A stretch of 64,000 bases of DNA from VRUE01 sp963697805 (GCA_963697805.1 CAVOPB010000005.1:273400-337399); one strand, 5' to 3'. Counted from the first letter of the stretch, positions 9,756-18,138 are shown. Numbers and translations are program-made. Notes: generated from the sequence alone by a model not told the origin.

Positions 9756-10991
9756 ATGCGAGCACCAGACAGAAGCCGGAGGAGCAGGCCAGGGTTCTCC
9801 GCCCTCCTTCTCGGGGTCCTCGCCGGAGCTCTCCTGGTCGGCCCTCCGACGGCGGCGGGCTTTGGGTTCGTAACCAAGTGGGGCAAGCAGGGCGTCTCGC
9901 CCGGGAACTTCAATCACCCCGAGGCGGTAGCCACCGATAGGGCCGGCAACGTCTACGTCGTCGACCACACCCGGCGGGTACTGCAGAAGTTCACTGCGCG
10001 TGGAGCGCTCATCGCGCAATGGAAAGGCGCCGGGACAGAACTGTGCGGTTGCGGCGTTGCGATAGACCGGGCCGGAAACGTCTTCGTCCTCGGCGGTGGC
10101 AGGGACACGAGGAACTACCGGGTGCTGAAGTACAGCCCGAATGGCAGGTTGATCGACAAGTGGGCGCCGATCCATCTCGGAGTAGGTCGTGTGCCCGGGG
10201 GCATTGCGGTCGACAGGAGCGGCAACGTCTACCTGGCGATGGGCTCCTCGGTCGTGAAGCTCAACTCGAAGGGACGCCAACTGACTCGGTGGGCCTACAC
10301 CGTTCCCGGGGCGCATGGGAGCGGTCCCATCGACGCCCAGACGAACGGGATCGCCACGGACGCTGCCGGCGACGTCTATGTCACCGGGGGCGTCTGGGTC
10401 ACCAAATTCGACGGCAACGGGGGCGTCCTCGACGCATGGGTTGTCGACCAGCTCAGTCAGCCCTGGGGTGTCGCCACGGACCCGGTCGGCCATCTCTTCG
10501 TCTCGGACGCAAAACTGAACCGCGTGGTCGAGTTCACCACCGAAGGCGCCTACCTTGGCCAGTTTGGTGCGACGGGATCCGGCAACGGCCAGTTTCGCGG
10601 GGCGCACTCGCTGGCCATCGACTCGCGCGGCAATCTCTATGTCGCCGACACCAGCAACAACCGCGTCCAGAAGTTCGGCGAGCCATCGAATGCGTTCAGC
10701 CTGACCACTGTGATGCTCGACCGGCGTCACGGCAGCGCGACCCTGATCGCCAACGTGGCCGGCGTGGGCATCCTGGACGTTGCCGGCGAAGAGATCAAGA
10801 CCGTCCGGCGCACCGCGAAGGGCGCAGGCGAGGTGGGGCTGACGATCGCCCCCAGCGGCCCCATCTTGGCAAGGCTCGGAAATCGCGGCAGGGTGACCGT
10901 CCGCGTCCGCGTCACCTACACGCCCACCACACCAGGCACCGTGGTCGCAGCTTCGCGATCGAAACAGATCACTCTGTTCAAGAGTGACTAG
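9756..10991 (+). CDS. Secreted NHL-repeat beta-propeller protein
   Basis: About 411 residues from the ATG at 9756, chosen because it begins a good signal peptide (basic RAPDRSRRSR stretch, then LLLGVLAGALLVGPPTAAG). An upstream GTG at 9705 is in frame. Repeated NHL units follow the pattern P-x-G-[IV]-A-x-D-x-x-G-N-[VL]-Y-V-[AT]-D: NHPEAVATDRAGNVYVVD, GVAIDRAGNVFVLG, GIAVDRSGNVYLAM, GIATDAAGDVYVTG, GVATDPVGHLFVSD and SLAIDSRGNLYVADTSNNRVQKF. This gives a six-bladed propeller. A beta-sandwich-like C-terminal region follows. Likely extracellular binding protein; ligand unknown. Confidence 0.85.
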   Translation: MRAPDRSRRSRPGFSALLLGVLAGALLVGPPTAAGFGFVTKWGKQGVSPGNFNHPEAVATDRAGNVYVVDHTRRVLQKFTARGALIAQWKGAGTELCGCGVAIDRAGNVFVLGGGRDTRNYRVLKYSPNGRLIDKWAPIHLGVGRVPGGIAVDRSGNVYLAMGSSVVKLNSKGRQLTRWAYTVPGAHGSGPIDAQTNGIATDAAGDVYVTGGVWVTKFDGNGGVLDAWVVDQLSQPWGVATDPVGHLFVSDAKLNRVVEFTTEGAYLGQFGATGSGNGQFRGAHSLAIDSRGNLYVADTSNNRVQKFGEPSNAFSLTTVMLDRRHGSATLIANVAGVGILDVAGEEIKTVRRTAKGAGEVGLTIAPSGPILARLGNRGRVTVRVRVTYTPTTPGTVVAASRSKQITLFKSD

Positions 10992-11025
10992 CTATCGCCC
11001 CGGGTAGCAGAAAGGTCTCAGACCA

Positions 11026-11658
11026 TCATGATTCGGCTCTGAATGTGATCCCGTCGAGCCCGATGGTCGCCGCCGCCGGGGTCACCGGCTCCACAGCTCC
11101 GTCTTGACCTGCGACACCCGACCCGGCGATGAACAGCGGCACTGATGATCCCGTGCAGCCCCCGCACAGGGCCAGCGCGGCGATCACTCTTCCGGTTGCC
11201 GGGCGATAGCCGGCAGGCAGGTGGAATAGCGGATTGGGGGACGTGCCGCCCGTGACGAATCCCCTGAGGTGAACGATGCCGTTCTGGTCCTTGTAGAAGC
11301 CGGTTGGATCGAATGGCGCTTCGGGGGGGTTTGCCCAACCGTTCTCGAGCGCGGCTGTGTGCCAGCCCTCAGCCGGTGCAATGGTGTTCGCCAGCTGTGC
11401 CGAGGGGACGGTGCCGAGCTTCGTCAGGTCGATCTGGGTGCCGGTCAGCGTCCCGTTCTTGATTTTGGCCGCCGTGATCGTCTGTTTCTTGATTTTGGCC
11501 GCGGTGACCGAGTTCTTCTTCAGCTGCTTGGAGCCGACCGAGTTCTTCGGCAGCTGCGTGGCCGCATAGGACACTCCGCCGAGGACGATGAACACCGCGA
11601 TCGAGGCCATCACGTTTGCGTAGGTCAACCTCTCACGGAGGGTCTTGCGGCTGGTCAT
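11026..11658 (-). CDS. Exported KNSV-repeat surface protein, copy 2
   Basis: 211 residues from the ATG at 11658, which overlaps the stop of the upstream paralogue (ATGA, 11655-11658); the frame is open further upstream but that part is antisense-like. The N-terminus (RERLTYANVMASIAVFIVLGG) is a membrane/signal segment. Tandem short repeats follow (KNSVGSKQLKKNSVTAAKIK, QTITAAKIKNGTLTGTQIDL), then a C-terminal beta-rich domain (GWHTAALENGW, FYKDQNGIVHLRG, LFHLPAGYRPATG). I associate this family with Thermoleophilia. Function unknown. Confidence 0.8.
   Translation of the reverse strand: MTSRKTLRERLTYANVMASIAVFIVLGGVSYAATQLPKNSVGSKQLKKNSVTAAKIKKQTITAAKIKNGTLTGTQIDLTKLGTVPSAQLANTIAPAEGWHTAALENGWANPPEAPFDPTGFYKDQNGIVHLRGFVTGGTSPNPLFHLPAGYRPATGRVIAALALCGGCTGSSVPLFIAGSGVAGQDGAVEPVTPAAATIGLDGITFRAES
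11359..11580. repeat. 222-bp direct repeat, unit within paralogue copy 2
   Basis: This segment matches 11992-12213 (offset 633 bp) with a single mismatch that I could find (near 11520, c versus g). It encodes the repeat half of both tandem surface-protein genes. Sequence outside it in the two genes differs much more. Confidence 0.85.
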
Positions 11659-12290
11659 GATTCGGCTCTGAAGGTGATGCCGTCGAGCCCAATCGTCGTC
11701 CCGGCTACCGGCAGCAGGGCTCCTTCCTGCCCGCCGGGGATGCCAGAGCCGGCGATGAGCAGTGGAGTCGAGGAGCCTGTGGGGCAGCCGCCGCACAGGG
11801 CCAATGGGGCAATCGCTTTTCCGGTTGCCGGACGGTAGCCGGGAGGCAGGTGGAATAGCGATTTACCAAGGGTTCCGCCCGCAACGACTCCCTTGAGATG
11901 AACGACGCCGCCCAGGTCTTTGTAGAACCCGGCTGACTCAAAGAGCGCGGGGCCGGCCGGAGGGGCCCAACCGTTTTCGAGCGCCGCTGGGTGCCAGCCC
12001 TCAGCCGGTGCAATGGTGTTCGCCAGCTGTGCCGAGGGGACGGTGCCGAGCTTCGTCAGGTCGATCTGGGTGCCGGTCAGCGTCCCGTTCTTGATTTTGG
12101 CCGCCGTGATCGTCTGTTTCTTGATTTTGGCCGCGGTGACCGAGTTCTTCTTGAGCTGCTTGGAGCCGACCGAGTTCTTCGGCAGCTGCGTGGCCGCATA
12201 GGACACTCCGCCCAACGCGATGAACACCGCCACCGTCGCCATCACGTTTGCGTAGGTCAGCCTCTCGCGAAGCGTCCTGCTCTCGGTCAT
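11655..12290 (-). CDS. Exported KNSV-repeat surface protein, copy 1
   Basis: 211 residues and first of the tandem pair. Same architecture as the downstream copy: YANVMATVAVFIALGG signal/TM segment, KNSV/TAAKIK repeats to about residue 75, then the GWHPAALENGW...FHLPPGYRPATG domain. The repeat half is nearly identical at DNA level to copy 2 while the C-terminal halves have diverged. That pattern suggests gene conversion or a recent duplication followed by divergence of the exposed domain. Confidence 0.82.
   Translation of the reverse strand: MTESRTLRERLTYANVMATVAVFIALGGVSYAATQLPKNSVGSKQLKKNSVTAAKIKKQTITAAKIKNGTLTGTQIDLTKLGTVPSAQLANTIAPAEGWHPAALENGWAPPAGPALFESAGFYKDLGGVVHLKGVVAGGTLGKSLFHLPPGYRPATGKAIAPLALCGGCPTGSSTPLLIAGSGIPGGQEGALLPVAGTTIGLDGITFRAES
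11992..12213. repeat. 222-bp direct repeat, unit within paralogue copy 1
   Basis: Partner of 11359-11580. Sharp loss of identity at both borders (gtgccagcc side and actccgcc side) supports conversion of an internal tract, not a whole-gene duplication of uniform age. Confidence 0.85.
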
Positions 12291-12452
12291 CTTGCCCCCA
12301 GGTGCGTCGTGGCTTTGACCTCGACCCGATGAGGGACGAGGACCTTCCGTGAAGCTAACCGCGGCCAGCCCTCAGGTCAAATCGCAGATCAGATGAAGTA
12401 CCTCTAGGGCAGGGGTGCGAGCACCGGCATTCCAGAGCGGTTTCTAGGTTCC

Positions 12453-12483
12453 GTTCGCCACCCGTTCGCCATTTTGTTCGCCA
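12453..12483. repeat. Three GTTCGCCA octamers at helical-turn spacing
   Basis: Octamers start at 12453, 12464 and 12476 (11 and 12 bp apart), upstream of the cytochrome c gene. A second cluster lies at 13474-13492. Even spacing suggests protein-binding iterons, or a remnant of a former coding end read on the minus strand (LANKMANGWRT). Confidence 0.5.
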
Positions 12484-12556
12484 GTCGACCGGCCCGGGCC
12501 CACATACTCGAGAAGCCCAATGCCCTCCGGTCGAACACCGAATATGATCGAACGCG

Positions 12557-13111
12557 ATGCGCGAGCCCAGCTGGAAAAGGATCCTGATTGAAGTTTGGGC
12601 GTTCGTCGTGATAGGGGTTATCGCCTTCGTCGGAGGACTGGTGGCTGGTGGTCTCCTTGGCTCGACGAAGACGGAAACCGTCTACGTTTCCACCTCCTCG
12701 AACGCACCTGAAGAAGCTGAAGCGGCGGAAGCCGAAGAAGGAACCGGCGGCGCGGCGACCGGGGGGAACGCCTCCAACGAAGCGGGCGCCCCGGTCTTCG
12801 CGAGCAACGGCTGCGGCAGCTGTCACACCTTCAAGGCAGCCAACTCGACTGGAACGACCGGCCCGGACCTGAACGAATACCTGGCCCCCGACGACGACAA
12901 GGCCGGGATCGAAGAGATGATCGTTGACCCGAACGCCGAGATCGCCGAAGGCTACTCGGCCAACGTGATGCCGACGAACTATGGCCAGAGCATCTCCGAG
13001 GGCGAACTCCAACAGCTGGTCCAGTTCCTGATCAAGAACTCGCCCGCGGGCGGCACGAAGCCAGAGGGTCCGGGCGGCGAGGAAAACGACGTCGGCGGCC
13101 CCACCAACTGA
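12557..13111 (+). CDS. Membrane-anchored class I cytochrome c
   Basis: 184 residues: an N-terminal TM anchor (about 13-35), an acidic Ala/Glu-rich linker (50-75) and one cytochrome c domain. The haem site is CGSCH at 86-90. The probable axial methionine is M138 (SANVMPTNYGQ), followed by a C-terminal helix (GELQQLVQFLIKN). The layout resembles small electron carriers or the fused cytochrome domain of terminal oxidase subunit II. It presumably sits on the outer face of the membrane and passes electrons to an oxidase encoded elsewhere. Confidence 0.88.
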   Translation: MREPSWKRILIEVWAFVVIGVIAFVGGLVAGGLLGSTKTETVYVSTSSNAPEEAEAAEAEEGTGGAATGGNASNEAGAPVFASNGCGSCHTFKAANSTGTTGPDLNEYLAPDDDKAGIEEMIVDPNAEIAEGYSANVMPTNYGQSISEGELQQLVQFLIKNSPAGGTKPEGPGGEENDVGGPTN

Positions 13112-13571
13112 GCAGCAGTTCAGCCGTTGCGATGCACGCGTCCGCTGTACTGCGCTTCGAGCTTTTCCATTAGCCCCGCCGCCATGCTGCCGACCAGTGT
13201 TTTAGCCTCGCTCGTGCGCACTTATAGCGGCGCTCCGCTTTCCGCATCAGTTGATGAGCGGATGCGAAGAGACTAGATTGGGCGCGGCGAATCTCCGCGT
13301 CGCTCGGGATGAAGTCGGCGTCAGGCGACGAGGGTAGTCACGGTTGTTGGCCTTGACGATTTGATTGCTCTCAGAGAACTACCACAGGCCAAAACCTCAA
13401 CCGACTCGCAGCGTAACGGTCAACGGGACGCCTACCCGGCTCCGGACGTCGGCCCATGGTCGCCCTCCGGTTTGTTCGCCACTTGTTCGCCAGCCAGACG
13501 GGACACAGCGGGACTTAGCGGGATGAGATTCCGCTTGAACAAGCCAAACCCGCTATAGCAAGCGGTGCGCT
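13112..13571. other. Gene-poor 460-bp spacer
   Basis: I see no convincing gene. The stretch is less GC-rich than its surroundings, contains short open frames without family features, and near its end carries two GTTCGCCA octamers and a GCGGGA-rich direct repeat (cagcgggacttagcgggat, 13507-13525). It may be a scar of a lost element. Confidence 0.5.
13474..13492. repeat. Two GTTCGCCA octamers at 11-bp spacing
   Basis: Octamers begin at 13474 and 13485. Together with 12453-12483 they flank the cytochrome c gene. On the minus strand both clusters share the form CTGGCGAACAA followed within a few bases by TGGCGAAC. Confidence 0.5.
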
Positions 13572-13970
13572 CTAGATGAAGTACATCCCGGCGCCGGCCT
13601 CCTCGGCTTCGCGGCGGGCGACTTCGGCGATCGTGGTCTGGCCGAAGACCTTGCGCAGCGAGGCGACACCCTCGGCCCAGATCCCGCCGGCCTCTTCGGC
13701 CTCCTGGCCGATCTTGCCGTCGAGGGTCTGGACGACCTCGAGGACGGTGATTTCGTCAGCGGGGCGCGAGAGCGTGTAGCCGCCTTTCATTCCCCGGTGG
13801 GAGGTGAGCAGACCGCCCCGGCGCAGGGTCGAGAACAGCTGCTCGAGGAACTGCTCCGGCATTCCCCGGCGCTCGGCGACCTCTTTGATCGGCACCGGTC
13901 GCTCCCCCGAGCGGGCCAGCTCCGCCATCGCGACGACGGCGTAGCGGGACTTCGAAGTAATCGAGATCAC
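13572..13970 (-). CDS. Rrf2-family transcriptional regulator
   Basis: 132 residues with the Rrf2 winged helix: SRYAVVAMAELARSG, then KEVAERRGMPEQFLEQLFSTLRRGGLLTSHRGMKGGYTLSRPADEITVLEVV. Family members such as IscR, NsrR and CymR control Fe-S, NO or cysteine metabolism. This protein has no cysteine at all, so it cannot bind the Fe-S cluster used by IscR/NsrR and is closer in that respect to CymR-like members. Target genes are not evident nearby. Confidence 0.9.
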   Translation of the reverse strand: MISITSKSRYAVVAMAELARSGERPVPIKEVAERRGMPEQFLEQLFSTLRRGGLLTSHRGMKGGYTLSRPADEITVLEVVQTLDGKIGQEAEEAGGIWAEGVASLRKVFGQTTIAEVARREAEEAGAGMYFI

Positions 13971-14019
13971 TCGTCTTTTCTACCGGACGGGCCGGACCCG
14001 GCTCGGCTAGGATCGAGCT

Positions 14020-14643
14020 TTGGGTTCCGAGCGCCCACATTGCCTTGTGATCGACGGACACCCGCTGGTTCGCCTCGGGGTGCGCGAAGTGCTGGGAGAG
14101 GGCTTCCAGGTCCACGAGAGCGCCAACCGCACCGAGGGTCTCGACCTGATCCGGGATGTCGGCAGCATCGACGTCGCGATCGTCGACATGCGCCGCTGGG
14201 AGGACGGCGCGGGCGCCGAGCCGGGTGGCCGCGAAGCGATTCGCGCGCTGCACAAGGCCGAGCCGGGGATGGGGATAGTCGCCCACGGCGAGCGGCCCCA
14301 GCGCCATGTCGCCAACGCCGCCCTGCAGGCGGGGGCGACCGCCTACATCGCCCGGACAGCCCGCCCCGAGGACCTGCGGCGCGCGGTGCAGGCGGCGGTC
14401 GAGCATGAAGAGTTCGTCGACCCCGGGGTTCCGCCGAAAGGGAGCCGCGGCCAGCTGACCAGCCGCCAGCGGCAGATCCTGCAGCTGATGGCCAACGGCG
14501 GATCGACGACGGCCGCGGCGCGCGAGCTCGGCCTCAGCGAGGAAACGGTGAAGACCCACACCAGGAACGCGCTCGGCCGGCTCGGCGCCCGCAATCGCAC
14601 CCACGCGGTGGCGATCGCGTTGCGCGAGGCGCTGATCGAGTAG
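14020..14643 (+). CDS. NarL/LuxR-type response regulator
   Basis: 207 residues from a TTG at 14020. The receiver domain spans about 8-122 (acidic VIDGHP, phospho-acceptor region IVDMRRW). The LuxR HTH at about 145-205 reads LTSRQRQILQLMANG...GLSEETVKTHTRNALGRL. The conserved receiver lysine is missing where TAYIARTARPEDL occurs, so phosphorylation-dependent switching may be altered. No kinase lies next to it; the converging HDOD-LuxR gene is the likely functional neighbour. Confidence 0.85.
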   Translation: MGSERPHCLVIDGHPLVRLGVREVLGEGFQVHESANRTEGLDLIRDVGSIDVAIVDMRRWEDGAGAEPGGREAIRALHKAEPGMGIVAHGERPQRHVANAALQAGATAYIARTARPEDLRRAVQAAVEHEEFVDPGVPPKGSRGQLTSRQRQILQLMANGGSTTAAARELGLSEETVKTHTRNALGRLGARNRTHAVAIALREALIE

Positions 14644-14663
14644 CGCACCACCGTCAGCCGATT

Positions 14664-14702
14664 AGCGAGCATCACGATCTGATTCTCTGCGAGCGGCGCT
14701 GA
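14664..14702 (+). repeat. Possible fifth copy of the dispersed intergenic repeat
   Basis: AGCGAGCATCACGATCTGAT followed by TCTCTGCGAGCGGCGCTGA resembles the core of the copies at 24352, 35392 and 36558 (CGAAATCTGATTC then GCGAGCG). It is shorter and more diverged, and here lies between convergent regulator genes. Confidence 0.4.
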
Positions 14703-14750
14703 TATGGCGATTGCCGCCGCCCGCGGACGCGAAGCGGAGCAGGCGGCGGT

Positions 14751-15824
14751 TTAAATCCAGCCGTGCTCGCGCGCGGTGAGGACGGCCTGGGCGCGGTCGA
14801 CGGCGCCGATCTTGCCGTAGACGTTGTGAAGGTGGGTCCGGATCGTCGAGACCGAGAGCTGCATCTCACCGGCGATCTGCTTGTAGACCATTCCGTCGGA
14901 GAGGTACCTGAGGACGTCGAGCTCGCGGGTGGAGAGCGGACACGGCTCGACGGTTCGCTGGCCCTCCTGGCGCGGGTAGGGCAGCTCGTAGAGGAGCTCA
15001 CGGACCCCATCCGGCTCGAGACCGCAACGCTTGGCCACGGTACGCAGCCGCTCCGGGCTCGCCGCCTCGCCCTGCGCGTAGTGGGCGATCATGTCGGCGG
15101 TGGCGATCAGCGCCGCGAGGCCGTCGGCGTCATCGGCGTGGTGGCGCTCGATCGCGACCGCGATCCGCTGGGGGACGTTCCAGCGCCGGGCGAGGACCCC
15201 ACCGACCAGGGCGTGATCGATCCCGAGCTGCTCGCGTTCCTCGCGCAGCCGGTGCTCGGGAGTGTGGGTGACGGCGTCGAAGTAGCCGCGGTGGCCCGGG
15301 TGAAGCTTGGAGATCACAAGCCGGCCGATGTCGTGGATCAACGCCGCGACCGCGAGCTCATCGCGATCGGGCCAGCCGACGGCGCGGCCGATCAGCTCCG
15401 CCGCCTGCTGGGTGGCCCTGGCGTGGACGCGGAAGCGCTCGGGCCGCAGTTCCCAGCCACCATTGGTCTCGAAGAAATCGAAGACGGGGGCGGTGCCGGC
15501 GATCGCGAGCACTCCCGAGGGCCTCAGCACCTCGACCGCCGAGGGCACGCTGGCGACGTCGCCGTTGCCGGTGCGGTTGGCGAACCGTAGGACCGAGATC
15601 GTCAGGGCGACGTCGGACTCGACGGCGTCGACGAGGTCGCCGATCCGCGGCTGGTCGGCGGTCGCAGCCTCGAGAACCTTGGCACGCGCCTCGATCAGGG
15701 CGGGGAACCGCTCGACCGCCTCAAACGCGGCGGCAAGGCGCGCACCGGGAGCCGGGGCCGCCTTGGACCCGTGCTCATCGGTTGAACTTGACTTGGAAAG
15801 GGTGTCCGGATTCGATCGGGCCAA
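14751..15824 (-). CDS. HDOD domain-LuxR helix-turn-helix fusion regulator
   Basis: 357 residues from a TTG start. Residues about 30-280 form an HDOD domain (AAFEAVERFPALIEARAKVLE, LRFANRTGNGDVASVPSAVEVL, HD pair at 164-165 in LIHDIGRLV, then GIDHALVGGVLARRW and IERHHADD). Residues about 296-355 form a LuxR HTH (LSTRELDVLRYLSDGMVYKQ, then STIRTHLHNVYGKIG). HDOD modules in other bacteria act in c-di-GMP or stress signalling, mostly without catalysis. Direct fusion to a DNA-binding domain suggests a one-component regulator. Confidence 0.88.
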   Translation of the reverse strand: MARSNPDTLSKSSSTDEHGSKAAPAPGARLAAAFEAVERFPALIEARAKVLEAATADQPRIGDLVDAVESDVALTISVLRFANRTGNGDVASVPSAVEVLRPSGVLAIAGTAPVFDFFETNGGWELRPERFRVHARATQQAAELIGRAVGWPDRDELAVAALIHDIGRLVISKLHPGHRGYFDAVTHTPEHRLREEREQLGIDHALVGGVLARRWNVPQRIAVAIERHHADDADGLAALIATADMIAHYAQGEAASPERLRTVAKRCGLEPDGVRELLYELPYPRQEGQRTVEPCPLSTRELDVLRYLSDGMVYKQIAGEMQLSVSTIRTHLHNVYGKIGAVDRAQAVLTAREHGWI

Positions 15825-15856
15825 TTGCGCCCTCCGCGAATCTCATCGGCAAAAGA

Positions 15857-15882
15857 GGACGCTCGGTTTAGAACGAGCGTCC
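15857..15882 (-). terminator. Hairpin terminator after gltX
   Basis: Perfect 9-bp stem GGACGCTCG/CGAGCGTCC with an 8-nt loop. On the minus strand it is followed by TCTTTTG. It lies between the gltX stop and the downstream HDOD gene start. Confidence 0.7.
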
Positions 15883-15962
15883 ACATAAATGGGGAGTTTC
15901 CGTCCAGACGTTGTACGCAGCGGACTGCGTCAGCGTTCAGAGTTGGCCCTCCGGTCCGGAGA

Positions 15963-17309
15963 TCAGGCGCGCAGCCGTGCGATGGCGGTGTCGATCCGGG
16001 CCAGCGCCTCCTCGCGGCCCAGTGCCGCCACCGACTCGAATATCCCGGGTGAGACGGTGGTTCCGGTGATCGCGACCCGAATCGGCTGATAGAGCTTGCC
16101 CGCCCCCACGCCCAGCTTCTCGGGGAGTGGGCTCAGCGCCCCCTCGACCGCGCCGGCGTCGAATTTCTCGCAGCCCGCGAGCGCCTCCCGGGCGGCGCCG
16201 AGCAGGTCGGGCGCGTTCTCCTTCATCGTCTTGCGCCAGGCCTTCTCATCGTCGATCGGCGGCTCGAACAGGAACCGGATCAGCGCCCAGACCTCCTCCA
16301 GGGTCTGGGCTTTCTCCTGGGCGATCTCGCAGGCCGCCCGCAGCCGGTCGTCGAGCTCGCGGCCGAGATGGGTGGCGACCGCCGCGGCGTATTGCGCCGT
16401 CGGCATCTCCCTCATGTAGCGGCCGTTGATCCAGCGCAGCTTCTTCTCGTCGAAGATCGCGGCGGCGCGGCCGACGTCCTCGACCCGGAAGCGCCGCACC
16501 AGCTCCTCGGTCGACATCAGCGTCGAGTCGTCGGCTCCCCAGCCGAGCAGCGCCAGGTAATTGCGGACCGCGGCCGGAAGGTAGCCGGCGTCGCGGAGCT
16601 CCTGGACCGAGGCCGCGCCGTGGCGCTTGGAGAGCTTGCGCCCGTCTGGCCCGTGGAGAAGCGGCAGGTGCGCGTAGCTTGGGGCCTCGTGGCCGAGCGC
16701 CTCGAGGACGAGAAGCTGCTTCGGCGCGTTCGAGAGATGGTCGTCGCCGCGAACCACATCGGTGATCCCCATCTCGGCGTCGTCGACCGCGACCGCGAAG
16801 TTGTAGAGAACCGTGCCGTCACCGCGGGCGATCACGAAGTCGTCGTGGCTGCGATTGGGAAAACTGACCGGGCCCCTGATCGTGTCCTCGACGACGGTCT
16901 CGCCATCGTCCGGGACCCGGAGGCGGACCGCGGCGCTTGCCTCCTCACTGGCGCTGCCGCGATAACCGCGGCTGGCTCCGTGCTCGGCCTTCCAGGCCTC
17001 GACGTCGGAGGCGGTGGCGGTGTCGCGGTAGGCGGCGCCGGACTCGAGCAGGCGCGCCAGGGCCGCCTCGTGGGCGGCGCTGCGCTCGGCCTGTGAGATC
17101 GGCCCCTCGTCCCAGTCGAGCTCGAGCCAGCGCAGGGCGTCGAGAATCTGCTCGACGTTCTCGGGCGTCGAGCGCTCGCGGTCGGTGTCCTCGATCCGCA
17201 GCACCAGCTCGCCGTCGGAGTGGCGCGCCGCCAGCCAGTTGTAGAGGGCCGTCCGGGCGCCGCCGATGTGCAGCGCCCCGGTCGGCGAGGGAGCGAACCT
17301 GACCCGCAT
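15963..17309 (-). CDS. gltX: Glutamyl-tRNA synthetase
   Basis: Charges tRNA-Glu in the cytosol. Class I synthetase with the HIGH-type motif as HIGGARTALYNWL and KMSKS-type motif as KLSKRHG. About 448 residues from the ATG at 17309, which avoids overlap with the upstream gene; an ATG 12 bp earlier (17321) is also possible. Downstream of two thioredoxin-fold genes on the same strand, with almost no spacing, so probably co-transcribed with them. Confidence 0.95.
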   Translation of the reverse strand: MRVRFAPSPTGALHIGGARTALYNWLAARHSDGELVLRIEDTDRERSTPENVEQILDALRWLELDWDEGPISQAERSAAHEAALARLLESGAAYRDTATASDVEAWKAEHGASRGYRGSASEEASAAVRLRVPDDGETVVEDTIRGPVSFPNRSHDDFVIARGDGTVLYNFAVAVDDAEMGITDVVRGDDHLSNAPKQLLVLEALGHEAPSYAHLPLLHGPDGRKLSKRHGAASVQELRDAGYLPAAVRNYLALLGWGADDSTLMSTEELVRRFRVEDVGRAAAIFDEKKLRWINGRYMREMPTAQYAAAVATHLGRELDDRLRAACEIAQEKAQTLEEVWALIRFLFEPPIDDEKAWRKTMKENAPDLLGAAREALAGCEKFDAGAVEGALSPLPEKLGVGAGKLYQPIRVAITGTTVSPGIFESVAALGREEALARIDTAIARLRA

Positions 17310-17311
17310 CC

Positions 17312-17818
17312 CTACCGCCACTTGATCGTGCAGCCGACCGCGTCGGTCTTCGCCTGCGGCACGTTCTCGCCCGCGAGAATTGCATCGAGGGCCTCCCGGA
17401 TCCAGGCCGCGTCGCGGGAGGGGTCCTCGTAGTCGTCGTCAGGAGCGCCCTCGTAGCGGACGTCGAGGTCGGAGTCGAGGACGAAGACGTGCGGGGTCCG
17501 CTCGGCGCCCCAGGCACGGGCGACATCCTGGCTCTCGTCGTGGAGGTAGGGATGGGGCCAGTCCTCGGCCGCCACCCGCTCGGCCATCGCCGCCGGCGAG
17601 TCGGCCGGATAGCGATCGGAGTCGTTGGAGTTGATCGCCAGGGTGCGGACGCCGCGGCCCGCGTAGTCGCGCGAAACGGCGTGCATGCGGTCCTCCCAGG
17701 CGAGCGCGTAGGGGCAGTGGTTGCAGGTCCAGTAGACGATGGTGGCCGCGGCGCCGGACCCCGACAGGGAGTGGCGCTCGTCGTCGGTCGCCGGCAGGTC
17801 GAACTCGGGCGCGCTCAT
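17312..17818 (-). CDS. Thioredoxin-fold (AhpC/TSA-like) protein
   Basis: 168 residues from the ATG at 17818. PEFDLPATDDERHSL opens a peroxiredoxin/TlpA-like fold; the redox motif is CNHCPYA near residues 34-40 after TIVYW, and the cis-Pro loop is GAERTPHVFVLD. The CxxCP form occurs in a bacterial thioredoxin family annotated as redoxin-like proteins. No signal peptide, so cytosolic. Its start overlaps the preceding gene by ATGA (17815-17818). Confidence 0.85.
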   Translation of the reverse strand: MSAPEFDLPATDDERHSLSGSGAAATIVYWTCNHCPYALAWEDRMHAVSRDYAGRGVRTLAINSNDSDRYPADSPAAMAERVAAEDWPHPYLHDESQDVARAWGAERTPHVFVLDSDLDVRYEGAPDDDYEDPSRDAAWIREALDAILAGENVPQAKTDAVGCTIKWR

Positions 17819-18138
17819 GCTTGGGAACCTAGCGCCGCGCGGAGGTCCTCGGGGTCGGGCAGCGGCGAGGGACGGCCGTCGCGGCGCCGGTAGACACGAC
17901 AGGTGAGCGGCGATCCACCGTCGGGGGCCGCGTCGGCGACGTCGACGCCGTCGACCCGAATCGTCGGCGAGCCGACGAAGGACTCGCGGGCGGCATCGTC
18001 CTCGGTCTCGATCTCGCGCAGCTCGATCGCGGCGGGGTCGAAGCCGAGCTCGCCCATCGCATCGCGCAGCTCGGAGATCCCGCGCTCCCAAGACGGGCAG
18101 CCACTCCACCAGAGGAACTCGACGCGGGGCTCGGGCAT
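17815..18138 (-). CDS. Small thioredoxin-like protein
   Basis: 107 residues from the ATG at 18138 (MPEPRVEFLWWSGCPSWERG). A beta-strand leads into a lone cysteine in GCPSWERG, and SPTIRVDGVDV supplies a thioredoxin-type cis-Pro segment. A second Cys occurs later (LTCRVYRR). Resembles small monothiol/glutaredoxin-like proteins, which often bind or transfer thiols or metals. Translationally coupled to the redoxin gene that follows. Confidence 0.75.
   Translation of the reverse strand: MPEPRVEFLWWSGCPSWERGISELRDAMGELGFDPAAIELREIETEDDAARESFVGSPTIRVDGVDVADAAPDGGSPLTCRVYRRRDGRPSPLPDPEDLRAALGSQA

Noticed and set aside
12404..13012. 202-codon minus-strand frame opposite the cytochrome c gene
   Set aside because: It is antisense to a protein with a complete haem motif and anchor.
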